DNA of 30,091 nucleotides, taken from NCBI GenBank assembly GCA_036897625.1, contig JAYMTA010000385.1:1-30091 (forward strand), in the 5' to 3' direction. Each line of letters begins with the position of its first letter. The first letter of the stretch is position 1. The notes under the pieces were generated by a model. The model ran no database searches. It was not told the origin of the DNA and saw only the letters and a program-made list of their open reading frames with translations. Position numbers and translations under genes: made by a program. Below are positions 19,913 through 30,091 of this stretch, piece by piece. Source of the stretch: Pelargonium cotyledonis. Taxonomy: Eukaryota > Streptophyta > Magnoliopsida > Geraniales > Geraniaceae.

Positions 19913-20893
19913 AATCGAGGCCGTTGATTCTGGTCAAGATCTGGTGCTTGATCATCGTCTTCGTGGGGACTTTCGTCGGCGGTGTGTCGCCGTACTTCTT
20001 CAAGTGGAAAGAGGGCTTTCTGGTTCTGGGGACCCAGTTCGCCGGCGGGGTGTTTCTGGGGACGGCTCTGATGCATTTTCTCAGCGACTCTAACGAGACT
20101 TTTGGGGATTTGACCTCCAAGGAGTACCCTTTTGCCTTCATGCTCGCTTGCTCCGGCTATTTGCTCACTATGCTCGCCGATTGTGTTGTCGTCTTTGTCT
20201 ACGGCAGAGGGAAGGTAGTGACAGCCGGACCTCCGGCTCCGGTGGAGCTTCAAGGTATCTCTTTTGTGCTGTTGGGTTTCTAAAAATTCCATCTTTTTCT
20301 CTCATTATCATTTGTTCTCAGCACATTTTGACTTGATTGTAGGAGGGCTTGAGCAAGGAAAAAGTAGTCACAATGGCTCATCTTCACATTCATCAATCTC
20401 TCCATTGTCAAATGTTAGTTCATTCGGAGACAGCATTTTGTTGATTGTTGCCTTGTGCTTCCACTCCGTCTTCGAGGGCATCGCGATTGGCGTTGCAGAG
20501 ACCAAATACGATGCTTGGAGAGCTCTGTGGACGGTCTGTCTGCACAAGATATTCGCAGCCATTGCAATGGGAATAGCTCTCCTTCGAATGATCCCAAATC
20601 GCCCCCTCTTGTCGTGTGTGGCCTACGCTTTTGCATTCGCCATCTCGAGTCCAATAGGCGTGGCTATTGGGATCGTGATAGATGCCACAACAGAGGGTTT
20701 GGTTGCAGATTGGATATTTGCTATATCTATGGGTCTAGCCTGTGGAGTGTTCATCTATGTATCGATCAACCATCTTCTATCCAAGGGTTACACGCCCCAG
20801 AAGAGAATTTCAGTAGACACACCGCATCACAAGTTTATGGCGGTACTGCTAGGTGTTGGCGTAATAGCTGTTGTCATGATATGGGACACTTGA
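19774..20893 (+). CDS. ZIP-family zinc/iron (metal) transporter, ZIP2-like
   Basis: Two exons, 19774-20254 and 20343-20893, give 343 residues. ZIP proteins carry Zn, Mn, Fe or Cu into the cytosol across the plasma membrane or an organelle membrane. A signal-like segment (residues 1-21, ending FASA) is followed by an acidic, His-containing stretch ([15 protein letters not shown]). Three N-terminal membrane helices lie at about 50-72, 80-104 and 119-142. The loop before helix 4 is short, Ser-rich and poor in His ([16 protein letters not shown]), unlike the His-rich loop of many ZIPs. Helices 4 and 5 hold the metal-site motifs [14 protein letters not shown] and [15 protein letters not shown]. 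The end, VVMIWDT, resembles Arabidopsis ZIP2, as do LVKIWC and [18 protein letters not shown]. The start is the first ATG in frame, though out-of-frame ATGs lie upstream. Substrate cannot be decided from sequence. Confidence 0.94.
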
Positions 20894-21390
20894 GTTTAGG
20901 TATGTTATAGGTTTCTAATGATTATTGTGTTCGTCCGTTTTGTGGCATAGATGATTAGGTCTATATCATCTTCGTTTACTTGTAACGAACAAAATTTCAC
21001 TTATGTGTGTACTTGAGCCTCACATTCGAGTAAGATTATACAAATGTATTAATACTTCCCAACACAGATATTACTCTAAAAAGATCATGAAACTACTACA
21101 GTATTCCGAATGCATGCAAATTTCCCGAAAGAAGATATAAATTTGGTTACATTAACTCGGTTGTTTGCCCATCAAATAATATGCAAAAGGGACTATTCAG
21201 ATCATTTATTAGTATGCAGAGTGTGTATCGTCTTCAATACTTGCTTTCACAGCTTTTAAAAGGAGCTAGTTTCCATCACTACAGCTTAAAATACCAATTG
21301 AATTTTGGGGGGAAATGACAGACCTGCTGCTGCAAATATTCAGGTCCGGGGGAGCATCAGTTGAATTTGGAGATGGAAAACGTCAAAACT
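20894..21390. other. Intergenic between two converging genes
   Basis: The ZIP gene (+) and the membrane-protein gene (-) point at each other across about 500 bases, so this holds both 3' untranslated regions and little else. No further feature is recognised. Confidence 0.5.
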
Positions 21391-24300
21391 TTAACCTGAG
21401 CTCATGAAGTTCCAATGAGCTTTTTCTAGACAATACGCTACAATAACCGGACCTCCCAAATCACCAACAGCACAGCCTGAATGAAAGAAAAATAGTGAAT
21501 AATGATAGAACATTAACAAATGTGCAAGGTTCTTTCACGGACAAAATGTTAAATCACATAGACTCGGTGTAATCACAAAAGAGTTGAACTTGATGCTTTC
21601 ACAATACGCAATCCACTTACCAATCCATTGGCCGAGAGAAGGGCGGAAAAGGACTGCACCGATTCCTGCACCAATCGAAGCAAACACTAGTGATGACCCA
21701 CACCTGACAGTAGCACATGAGATCTTCTTCCCAAGCACTTTAACTTGTGCAGCAGAGTCAAGCTCATCACTCTCTTCAGACTCTGCTTTAGTGTTGATCG
21801 CACCAGAGCAGAATCGATACACTTCAATGCCTACTTGTACAAGCCATGATGCTGCAACTCCGAGAAAGTGTCCTGCTAAGACGTATAAAAGAGACACCAG
21901 AATAGTGAGTCTCGAGAATTACGCAGCCTATCACACCGAACAAGAATAACACAAAAACAATTTGACCTCTGAAAGTTGTTCTGCTAACTTTAAAGAAGTA
22001 AACCAAAGTAGGCATCCCTCTGTCAGCCTTGCGCATAGCTGATTTGGGAATATCTGTACATATTGACCAAAGCCATCAGTTATTTGTAACATATGATGAG
22101 AAAGACTAGCCGCATAGAATTCATTTCTTCCAAAAAATAGATTAAATAGAACCTTTTAGCAGTTTCCATGCCATCCGCTGTGAAACATAATGAACAGCCA
22201 TTCTTTCTAGAACCCGTCTTGTAGTTACAACAGTGGTCTGAGGTAGTACATTGGACACGATTCAGTTAATTGTCTACAAATCTTAGATAGTAGCAAAATG
22301 ACAACACAAGTGCAAGTGACACCCAAGTCAAAGCAAAAATAAATAAATAGTTGTCAAAGCCTCATTCCATTGCAAGCCAGTGCAGGTTGCACCCAAATCA
22401 CTATCATGTACAAGGCATTGGAATCAAGTCCTGTGGAGTGTGGACTCCCCTAAACTCTGGAAACCACAAGGTTCTAGGATGCCGCTGACATCCCTCCTTA
22501 TGTTGCACTAATAAAAATTCAATTAAATACATGTGCACCATGAAAAGTAATGTGCGCACAAGGAATATATTATACCATAATCACTTCCAGAATTGTGTAA
22601 TTGATCTATTAGTTCACTTGGGGAACTAAAGATCTCATATACTTATTGTGCAATTCAGCTGATTACACAATAGTGGCACTTCAACAACAGAATGCTGCCA
22701 GCCACTCATTGTATCTCATATTGACTGATACGGTAACGACTTCCTCACTGATGTGACCGCATACAATCACTCATTAAAACTCATGCTTATAATGAGTGTC
22801 AATGATCGAGCAGGTAACAGCTTCCACATTGATTACAATTACTACCATAAATATGTGCTTATAATGAATGTCATATCAAATCCTATCACAAAATTGTGTT
22901 ACAGTGGTTGATGAGTTTATATATTGTCCTAGTACAATAATGTGCAGTTTTCACAGGCCATTTCAACCAAAGAAAAAGAGAGAAAGATAACTAGTACTCC
23001 CACCAGTCGATGTCAATGACACGCCAGAGGGAGTTAAATTTTAAAAAGGTAACTGAGATTAAAAGGCATGATTAATATGAAATTTGCATGGATAAACTTG
23101 GTTGTACAATATATTACTGATAGATAAAATCAAGCATTGGCAAATGAGTACATCTTACCTCACGAATAATTTGTTTGACAGACTTTTTGAAGGGAACTAC
23201 CAAATCAACACGCTCTTCTGGAGTGTCCTTTAGGAAGTCCTCATCGTCGTCCTCTTCCTGGTTTGTTCGAGGCTCCAACAGTGGCAAATAGAACATTAAG
23301 AATGACCTCAAGGTTGTCATGGCAAAAGCTCTCAATTCAAAAGCAGAGAAAAGAGGTTTCAACTCAAAATGGTACTCTTTGGTAGTGTATTTTATTGAAT
23401 CAGGTTGAAAAACATTTCCTGGTAAACGTCGAATATTAGCAATCAAATCTTCAGGTAAAGCTGCACCAGCATCACAATGAGCAACTGGAATCCTGGCATT
23501 ACTGTAGCATGATCGCCGAGTCAATTACCCAGTGGAAACAAGTCCCAGGGAACTAAAATAAAATACAACAGGGAAATATACTGCACATACTAGTTACTAA
23601 CTAAAAAAGGTAAAATGTTGTTGACAGCAATATGATATATGTATACATATATTAGTCATTTAGTAAATGCGCAAATGAAGACATCTCCCTTCCCCTCCTC
23701 CCTATACTCTTAGGCTGCATTTGGATTAAATTTTTTACGGGAATGGGAATCCCACTCTCCATTCCCATTGCCACACTTTTTTTTTTTTTTTTGAAGAATA
23801 AGTTGTTCACATTTTCATATAATGTTGTTTGTACTTTGTAGGGATGAGTTCAAATAGTGAAATCTGGCAAGTCAAGCATGTACAGAGGAAAAACAATAAA
23901 GCTATAAATTGATCAACTAAGCCTTTAATATTTGAGGAACTGCAAAAAGAACAAAAAATGAAATTATGAATGCCAGGATTCCTTCAAGCTCCAATTATTT
24001 ACTAAAACCAAAACGAAAAACGGAAAATATATGACTACTTCGAATGGTTGAATCAATTTTAAGAGAATAATGTAAGTGGGAGCTTTTTTCTTATTGTTCT
24101 TCTCTATACATTGTTTCTTTTCTCCAAGCAATCATCCATGCAACAAACTGAATGACCATCACAGATTACAGGTAACAGGCTACCACCACTTCCTATTTCT
24201 AAACTCCTAGGCATACAGTCCTAGATCTCAAATTCAATGGTGTTTGAATTAGCTTCTCATATAGACATTACAATAGAAAATATAATCCACTAGAAAATAT

Positions 24301-25106
24301 AATCAAATTTTAAAATAATCAATTAACTATTTAGAAACAAATGTTTACAATGGAAGGATAACAGAGACACTAATATGGTCAAACCAGTTTCTCATTTTTC
24401 ATTTTACAATCAGTAAAATATGAAGCTAGGAGAATCAAACTTATTTTTCACAGTTCATAAAAGATTACAGTAAGTTTTTAAGTTTACAAACACGTAACTT
24501 AGATATATAAAGAGTTAGTAGATTATAATTAGGTTTGATAAGATCATAAGCCAATGCAAATACTCTCATTCCCAAAAGAAATTAAAACTGCTATACTGAG
24601 AAAGGAGCAATATCTAAGTCCAAACCTGATCACATAAAACTATTATAAAAAAGTGCAACAAAAGTTTATGTAACCTAATACATAGCTAGTTCCTTGTATC
24701 AAAGCCTCGCCCCGCCATTGCATAATTGTATAGTGTATACACAATGCAAAGAACATGAAATTGTTCTCATTAAACTACCACACAACCGAGCAGTACAAAC
24801 ACAACAAATCCGAAATAACCACATCAAATTAGATCAAAGTAGAAACATTTCTATGACAAAGACCTAACAGAAAAAAAAATCATAAATTGACAATCAATCC
24901 GATACTATATATATACAAACAAGCCCTACTCCAGATATTAATAATTGGGTATACAGCATGAAGAGAGTGAGAGAATGTTACCCAAACAAAAACCTAGAGG
25001 CAAAAGGTGTGCCGGCGGCGACGGAAGCGGAGGCGGGGGGGGGGGGCGGCGATGCGGGGTGGTGCTCTCCCCCAAAAAACCCAAGGCTGAAACCTCTCCC
25101 CGCCAT
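21391..25106 (-). CDS. Conserved plant membrane protein of unknown function
   Basis: Six exons on the minus strand (25106-24982, 23501-23159, 22237-22153, 22053-21967, 21872-21621, 21476-21391) join in frame to 325 residues. Exon 1 begins MAGRGFSLGFFGGEHHPASP and has a proline run, looking like a targeting or disordered N-terminus. Exon 2 gives NARIPVAHCDAGAALPEDLI and an acidic stretch (NQEEDDDEDFL). Later exons give RRVLERMAVHYVSQRMAWKL, ADRGMPTLVYFFKVSRTTFR, HFLGVAASWLVQVGIEVYRF, then a glycine-rich hairpin (FASIGAGIGAVLFRPSLGQW then CAVGDLGGPVIVAYCLEK). The last parts look like two or three membrane segments with small-residue packing. I recognise it as conserved in plants but cannot name a family or role. 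The ATG at 25106 is the best start by splice phase; a second minus-strand frame across exon 1 is a shadow. Confidence 0.8.
22731..22875 (+). repeat. Imperfect tandem duplication in intron 2 of the membrane-protein gene
   Basis: Two units of about 65-75 bases follow each other: CGGTAACGACTTCC to TCATGCTTATAATGAGTGTC (22731-22800) and CAGGTAACAGCTTCC to TGTGCTTATAATGAATGTC (22811-22872). They share the start and the CTTATAATGA-TGTC end with changes between. Confidence 0.6.
25035..25046 (-). repeat. 12-base G/C homopolymer inside coding exon 1
   Basis: Twelve G on the plus strand code four of five consecutive prolines at about residues 20-24 of the membrane protein at 21391-25106. A change of one base by slippage or sequencing error would shift the frame after residue 24. 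Confidence 0.85.
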
Positions 25107-26760
25107 TGTAGTGGGATGAACAAACCCCGATCCCAGAAGATATTTATGAGAACAACACCATATAAACGCAGAGTTAAAGGAACAATAACGGTAGGAATAC
25201 TTTTTTTCTCGAACTTTCTTTGTCCTCCTTTTCTCGGGAAAATTTACAGAGAGAGGGGGTACAAAGAACTAGGAGGGAGAGTGATGGGCGGTTTGGACGT
25301 TGGGTCGTTGATACGCAAGATACGACCGATCGTTCTTGTTTATTGTTTCTTCAATTGGGAATTTTGTCCCGTGGGTGCCCCAAAAAAGCCTGCATAAACC
25401 GATCCGCACCCACACCGTGTTGAGCCTGTGCCGGCCAATTTGTGGTCCCAAACGGTCCGGCCCAACTCGGTTCGCACATTGGGTGGCAGCCTATAGTTCT
25501 AGAAATTTTGCCCATCGGTTAACTGTCGAACCGTACCCTTTACTTAAGACCAAGCATCGGTTCAGAATCAGACCAGATGAGGATGAACTTCACTGCAAGC
25601 AAGGACACATTAATGTCATGATGCACTAATTGGCTACATAGGGAGATGCCTCGAGGCCTAGCTTACTTGTCCTTGCACCTCTCGGAGACCTCAACATGAA
25701 TTTTAGTGTCAAAAATAGCATAACGTCTCACTTTAGTTTCAAATATAGTATCCAATCATGAAGATGACCACTTAAGATTCTCAAGTACTTGACCAGGATC
25801 TCGTCTACAATACTCAAATAGAACATACACTTGGAACATATAAATGCATAAAGTTAAGTCCATGCTGGGAGAGACCACCAAAGTTACACACTTGTGCCTT
25901 AAAGGTCTCCATAATCTCAAATGATTCCCAACCACAAAAATAATAGAGGCCACCAATCTCTTAAACATAGTAATCCCTCCCGTAATGCTTAAAGGAAACG
26001 CGAGAGGGGCACTAAACCTCACCCTCGCAAACTATGCACTTGAGAGGTTAGAAAGCCAAGCTTGCATTTGGTCTCCCGGTGGACCCCATGTCATCATTAA
26101 CTTATTACATTGCTCTTGATTTGTGAGTATAAATACCGTATTCTTAAAGGGGACGAGATTCTGACTCTTGATTATTAATTATTAACTACTTTTTCTCTCT
26201 ACAATATTTCTATCGTTAGAATGTACTCCCACTGATGAGGCGATATCCCAAAAACGCATCCAAGATCTCTTCTTAATGGTGTACTACTTTGCGCAAAATT
26301 CGTCCAATATCCAAAAACTCCAAGACTTTTAGACTTGGACAATCATGAGATTGTCCAAAATGGACTGACTCATTCATTTTTCTCTTTATTCATTAATTGT
26401 ACAATTTTACATTTGTCACATTATGAGTGACAATAATAAACATCATAAAATATGATATTAGTCGGAACTAAAACTCAGTTAATGCACAAATTAAATGGAT
26501 TCAAGCGGGCACTCCACACACACAAATTCATTAATTATTAAAGAATCCAACTAAAAAGTTTGAAGCTAAACGGAGTCTTGACATTTCCAAACTTATTCAA
26601 CTAAATAACATTCCTATATAGATTCTTGAACAATGAGAAATCAAATACTAATGACAAAATAAAAACAAAATGTAACCTTGGAACAAAATGTACAAGTTGG
26701 TAAACCCCTAAACCAATATCAAATGATACATTAAGTCTCTCAATAGACCCAATATGAGTT
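25107..26760. other. Intergenic upstream of the membrane-protein gene and 3' of the PTH gene
   Basis: Overlapping open frames between 24945 and 25629 are partly the antisense of exon 1 and otherwise match nothing. A GC-richer stretch at 25380-25500 and a long, stop-broken minus-strand stretch at 25756-26058 may be remnants of a transposon or gene, but I cannot assign them. The right part should hold the 3' untranslated region of the PTH gene. Confidence 0.4.
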
Positions 26761-29313
26761 TCATGATTTCAATGGTTTCGCACTGTTAACAAATGTTGCA
26801 CTTTTATTGATACCTTCCTGCAATAGAATCCGTACAGCTTCTATGCCATCTTGAAATGCAAACTCCAACTGAAAACATATTCTCAAGTATTCAAATCCAT
26901 TTACTATAATTAAACAAATTCTGTTTTGAGCTACAGAGAAACAGATGTTCTCATACCTCTTCACTTTCTTTTTTGCTGAAGGGGCGAAGAACATAGCTCT
27001 CTGGAAACAGTTTTCCTGGTGGTCGCCCAATGCCTAAACAGTGGCAAATTAATTGATTGCGGGCGTATAAATACGAAACACTTTAATTGGTGGAACTTTC
27101 AACACACCTATTCTTAGACGGGGGAAATCACGACTCCCATTCAAGCTATTGATGATACTTTTCATCCTACAAGGGAAACCATGAATGGTATAAAATATAT
27201 GCTATGAAATCCATACCAAAAACTAATCATCATAGAGATTGACATGTTATCTTCCACCAGAAAGACTCGGTTGAGGGTGATAACGGCATACAAAATTTGC
27301 AACCTAAAGCTGGTCTTAATTACTAGTTGATAGTCGATTTGTAATATCCTATTAGATGCTGAACTAATTATAAGCATAAGGTTCACAAACATGAAGATGG
27401 AGATATACATTTAATATAAAATTACCCATTCTGCCCTCCATGTCCACCTTTTGGCAATAGCCGCAATTTTGCAAAAGGCAAATCCATATCATCATAAACC
27501 TAGAAAGACAATCATGAGGCTGAATATTGAAGAGTAAAGTAACACTTTAGTCAACATGAGAAAAAGATATATATTTTACCACCAGAACTTGCTTCAGAGG
27601 AATCTTGTAATGTGAAACAATGGCACCAATCTTCAAATATGCATTCAAAATATCAAAACCATTGGGAAAATAAGTAAAGAGACATCAGCATGCTAGATGT
27701 ATGATTTTTTTTTCCAGGGCTCACATACAGACAAACCGCTCAGATTCATGAATGTCTGTGGCTTGGCAAGCATAACTGGAACATTTCCAATAAGACCTGA
27801 AACATGAAAACCAAATCATTTTTTTTTATCGGCATAAAACCAAACCAATTAATCCCATAAATTGTAATGCTACATAAGGAAATGAGAAGAATCTGATTCA
27901 ACATAACCCCTCATTTCTGGTACCCTGCATAATTGGCAAGATCGAATAGTTCGTGACAACCATGTCTCTAATATAGATTGAGTTGTAGAAAACAATACAC
28001 CAGGAACAAAATTCAAAAAGGGTGATCATCAGAATAGCAAGAGTAGAAAATAAAATGAGATACATAATATTTCAATTATTTTTAACTATTATTACATCCC
28101 CTCTCCCACAATGAGTATCCACTTCCCCATTTTTTTTGTAAGGAATAAGGATAGTTAGGATTAGTATTTCTCCTGTATACCCTCAAGTGTTCTCTTGTAA
28201 CAAATTCATTGGTATCTTATCTTAGGCATAATGTTGTTAATTCATGCATAACTAAGCAAAACGGATAAAGTGGCCATTTTGGCACAGAGTAGTATTTAAT
28301 AATGGGGTAAGAAATACAAGTATAGTCAGATCAGCCAACTAAGAATTTGTAGGGAAAAAAAATGCTAAAGATTAAAGCACCATACCATCTACCCAATTAT
28401 TCAGCAGCGTTAAGGAATCAGAAAGATCCATTAGACAAATGTAGCAGAAGGTTTTAAAACAATGCAGCAGAAGCACAAAGGAAGAAGATTTAGCAAATAG
28501 TGTGTTACGCATCAAGGGATAATTTATAAGAAATGAAACATACAATCCAAGTATCCTACGAGAAGATGATATGTCCTAAGTGGCTAAGTCTGATATAGTC
28601 CATTCAAAGATGAACTCAATGAGTTTTAAGCTGGAAGGTAATGATGAGCTAATTATGTGAACAGAAGATTGACTTGCATAATATTTCTTCTTCACCGTCA
28701 GCGTCATATAAGCTCGATTTGTATAACCACCTAAAATGTGTCCTCACCATGGGTATGCTATAATATGCAACTAAACCAACGAATTTGTAAGAAGGAGAAA
28801 GCGCAAACCTTTTCCAAACAAAGCTTTGAAGGAAACTCTATCCATAGATATTCCCTCAGCTTCAGCTATAGCATCCACCATAGCAAATCCAACCTAACAA
28901 TAAATAAATCCAATTTAGTAATGGTAACGCTGAAGTAAGAGTAAAACTTACCTCATGGGTATCATGCAAACATATGAGCAAAACATGCCAGGCATGGTTC
29001 ATCTATGGAAAGGGGAAGAGCAAGGAGTCATACTGACATTGTGGCGAGTGCCCTGAAACATCTTTCCGGGGTTACCGAGGCCAACAATTAGCCAAGGATG
29101 TTGCTTGGGCTCCTGCAACTCCTCAGTAGTTGATTCATTGGTTGCAATCGTGGATGATAAAGCAGGAGAACATAAGGAAGGAGGCATTGCTTTCCAACGA
29201 GAAAATAACCCAAAAGAAGATGATTGGAATAGGATTTTTGAAAAGCAACAGCTATGGCTGCAAATTGGGAACTTAGTAGTGACAATGGGAGATATGGAAG
29301 CACCAACACCCAT
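26761..29313 (-). CDS. Peptidyl-tRNA hydrolase, plastid-type
   Basis: This enzyme frees tRNA from peptidyl-tRNA dropped by ribosomes. Eight exons on the minus strand (29313-29038, 28893-28809, 27796-27729, 27630-27580, 27499-27426, 27166-27108, 27033-26957, 26868-26761) join in frame to 265 residues. Residues 1 to about 70 are Ser-rich and basic, like a transit peptide. The PTH fold follows: PWLIVGLGNPGKMFQGTRHN (Asn81, catalytic His91), AKPQTFMNLSG (Asn138), VVYDDMDLPFAKLRLLPKGG (Asp163/164), GGHGGQNGMKSIINSLNGSR and FPRLRIGIGRPPGK. It resembles the Arabidopsis chloroplast enzyme (as recalled, At1g18440) more than the splicing factor CRS2. One oddity is Gln183 in GGHGGQNG, where bacterial enzymes have the conserved active-site His (H113 in E. 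coli); another is Leu in NLSGLS for the usual Glu. A leader intron upstream is likely. Confidence 0.94.
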
Positions 29314-29338
29314 GATTATTCCTTCTTAACTCCCCTTT

Positions 29339-29880
29339 CTGAATATGTTTGGTATGGATTACTCTGATGATCTGAAAGCTGATTCCAAAAGCTGTCAATT
29401 GAAATACAAGTTTGCATGGTAAATAAATGTTCTTTACTTCAGAAAGTGATCAAGTAGTGAAAATGTGTCGAAATGAAAACATCTTATTGCTGAAAAAATA
29501 TCAGAAAAATGACATTAAGCTAAATTAATCTATTTACATCTTTTTTGTACATGATTACCCTAAACTTCATCGAATTTTCCAAAACCCTTATGCCAGTTAT
29601 ATACGACAAAAAATGAATATATCTACTCATGTGCACTGCTACCTGACTTTAAATTTTTACAAAATATGATATGACCCTTATTTGAAGAATCCAGCAAGAA
29701 CATGAAGATTCACATAGGAAGAAAAAAAAAACAACATTTGCAGAATATCGCCGAAGAACAAGCCCACAAGACCCTTCTTGATATTCTCAAATTTCCCTAG
29801 AAGAAACGCGAGTAGGATTTCGTTTCCAATGGGAATTTTCTCCTTAAAGTCCAAGAAATGAGAGTGAAAACGCAACTTAC
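29339..29880 (-). other. Probable intron in the 5' leader of the PTH gene
   Basis: On the minus strand CACCTTAAAAGTAAGTTG offers a strong GTAAGT donor (exon end 29881) and ACATATTCAGAAAGGGG an AG acceptor (next exon from 29338), 25 bases before the PTH start codon. The region between codes nothing recognisable; the 95-codon frame at 29678-29965 (-) is probably chance. This is inferred from splice signals only. Confidence 0.45.
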
Positions 29881-29954
29881 TTTTAAGGTGGTCGGACGAA
29901 CGGACGGCTACCTGACGATACAGGGAGAGGGTGAGACAAGTAAGAGGAAAAGGG

Positions 29955-30091
29955 GTCGCTCCCAAAATAAGCGTGTTTTGTATTTTTATTATTATTATTA
30001 TTATAAATAAACTATTTTCTTTTTTACCAAAACGTAATAAATTTCATTTTCGCGGGGACAAAACGTTAAGAGGTACAATCAAAACGGAAAA
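29955..30091. mobile_element. Possible Stowaway-type MITE end running off the window
   Basis: TCGCTCCCAAAATAAGCGTG then TTTTG at 29956-29980 is close to the inverted-repeat end CCGTCCCAAAATAAGTGTC of the MITE at 9919. It is followed by an (ATT)n microsatellite at about 29987-30004. The other end, if any, lies beyond the window, so the call is tentative. Confidence 0.4.

Noticed and set aside
19771-20292. 173-codon minus-strand frame opposite the ZIP gene exon 1
   Set aside because: It is rich in Asp, Glu, Arg and Lys from antisense of a membrane-protein exon and matches no family; the plus strand is clearly the gene.
20415-20910. Open frames of 79 and 151 codons in other frames of ZIP exon 2
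   Set aside because: Shadows of the transporter exon, whose helix 4 and 5 motifs are intact in the accepted frame.
23745-23772. Inverted repeat GGGAATGGGAAT / ATTCCCATT in intron 1 of the membrane-protein gene
   Set aside because: A short hairpin of about nine base pairs next to a poly-T run; may be a worn transposon end but has no partner end that I can find.
24945-25397. 150-codon plus-strand frame with a Gly run
   Set aside because: The Gly run is the G12 tract read antisense; the minus strand gives an exon that joins in phase with five others.
1-30091. CRISPR arrays, bacterial operons, rRNA or tRNA genes, viral insertions
   Set aside because: None seen. Introns, TATA boxes, MITEs and plant protein families all point to plain plant nuclear DNA.

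Overview
The window reads as nuclear DNA of a dicot plant. Genes are split by short AT-rich GT-AG introns, intergenic DNA is AT-rich and carries Stowaway- and CACTA-type MITEs, and the proteins are plant families (SPO11-1, DUF674, HIPP metal-binding proteins, DUF761, ZIP2-type transporter, plastid peptidyl-tRNA hydrolase). The MITE ends and protein spellings would suit an asterid such as a Lamiales species, but that is an impression and not proven. All exon models were rebuilt by hand from splice sites, reading phase and remembered family sequence; no search was run.

Layout. 1-79: last codons of a cytochrome P450 (+). 513-5099: complete 15-exon SPO11-1, the meiotic double-strand-break transesterase (+). 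5746-7131: decayed DUF674 gene (+). 7842-9349 and 12370-12963: two tandem, same-strand HIPP genes (HMA domain, proline-rich tail, CaaX box) with identical intron phases and similarly placed TATA boxes, separated by 3 kb holding a Stowaway MITE and a CACTA MITE. 14093-14701: DUF761 membrane protein (-) with a His-Tyr repeat. 16440-16766: DUF7722-type small protein (-) with a clear TATA box. 17528-18235: decayed RNase H-like domain of a LINE-type retroelement (-). 18558-18882: intronless, frame-broken SUMO-like copy. 19774-20893: two-exon ZIP2-like metal transporter (+) with an overlapping upstream ORF. 21391-25106: six-exon membrane protein of unknown function (-), convergent with the transporter. 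26761-29313: eight-exon plastid-type peptidyl-tRNA hydrolase (-), probably with an intron in its 5' leader, and a possible MITE end at the window edge.

The genes do not form a pathway; this is ordinary dicot gene order. The functionally linked unit is the HIPP tandem pair. I found no convincing new multi-gene system. The most useful second looks are the 17-nt microexon of SPO11-1, the divergence of the HIPP pair, the SUMO-like copy, the upstream ORF of the ZIP gene, the Gln at a normally His active-site position in the peptidyl-tRNA hydrolase, and simple repeats inside coding sequence.
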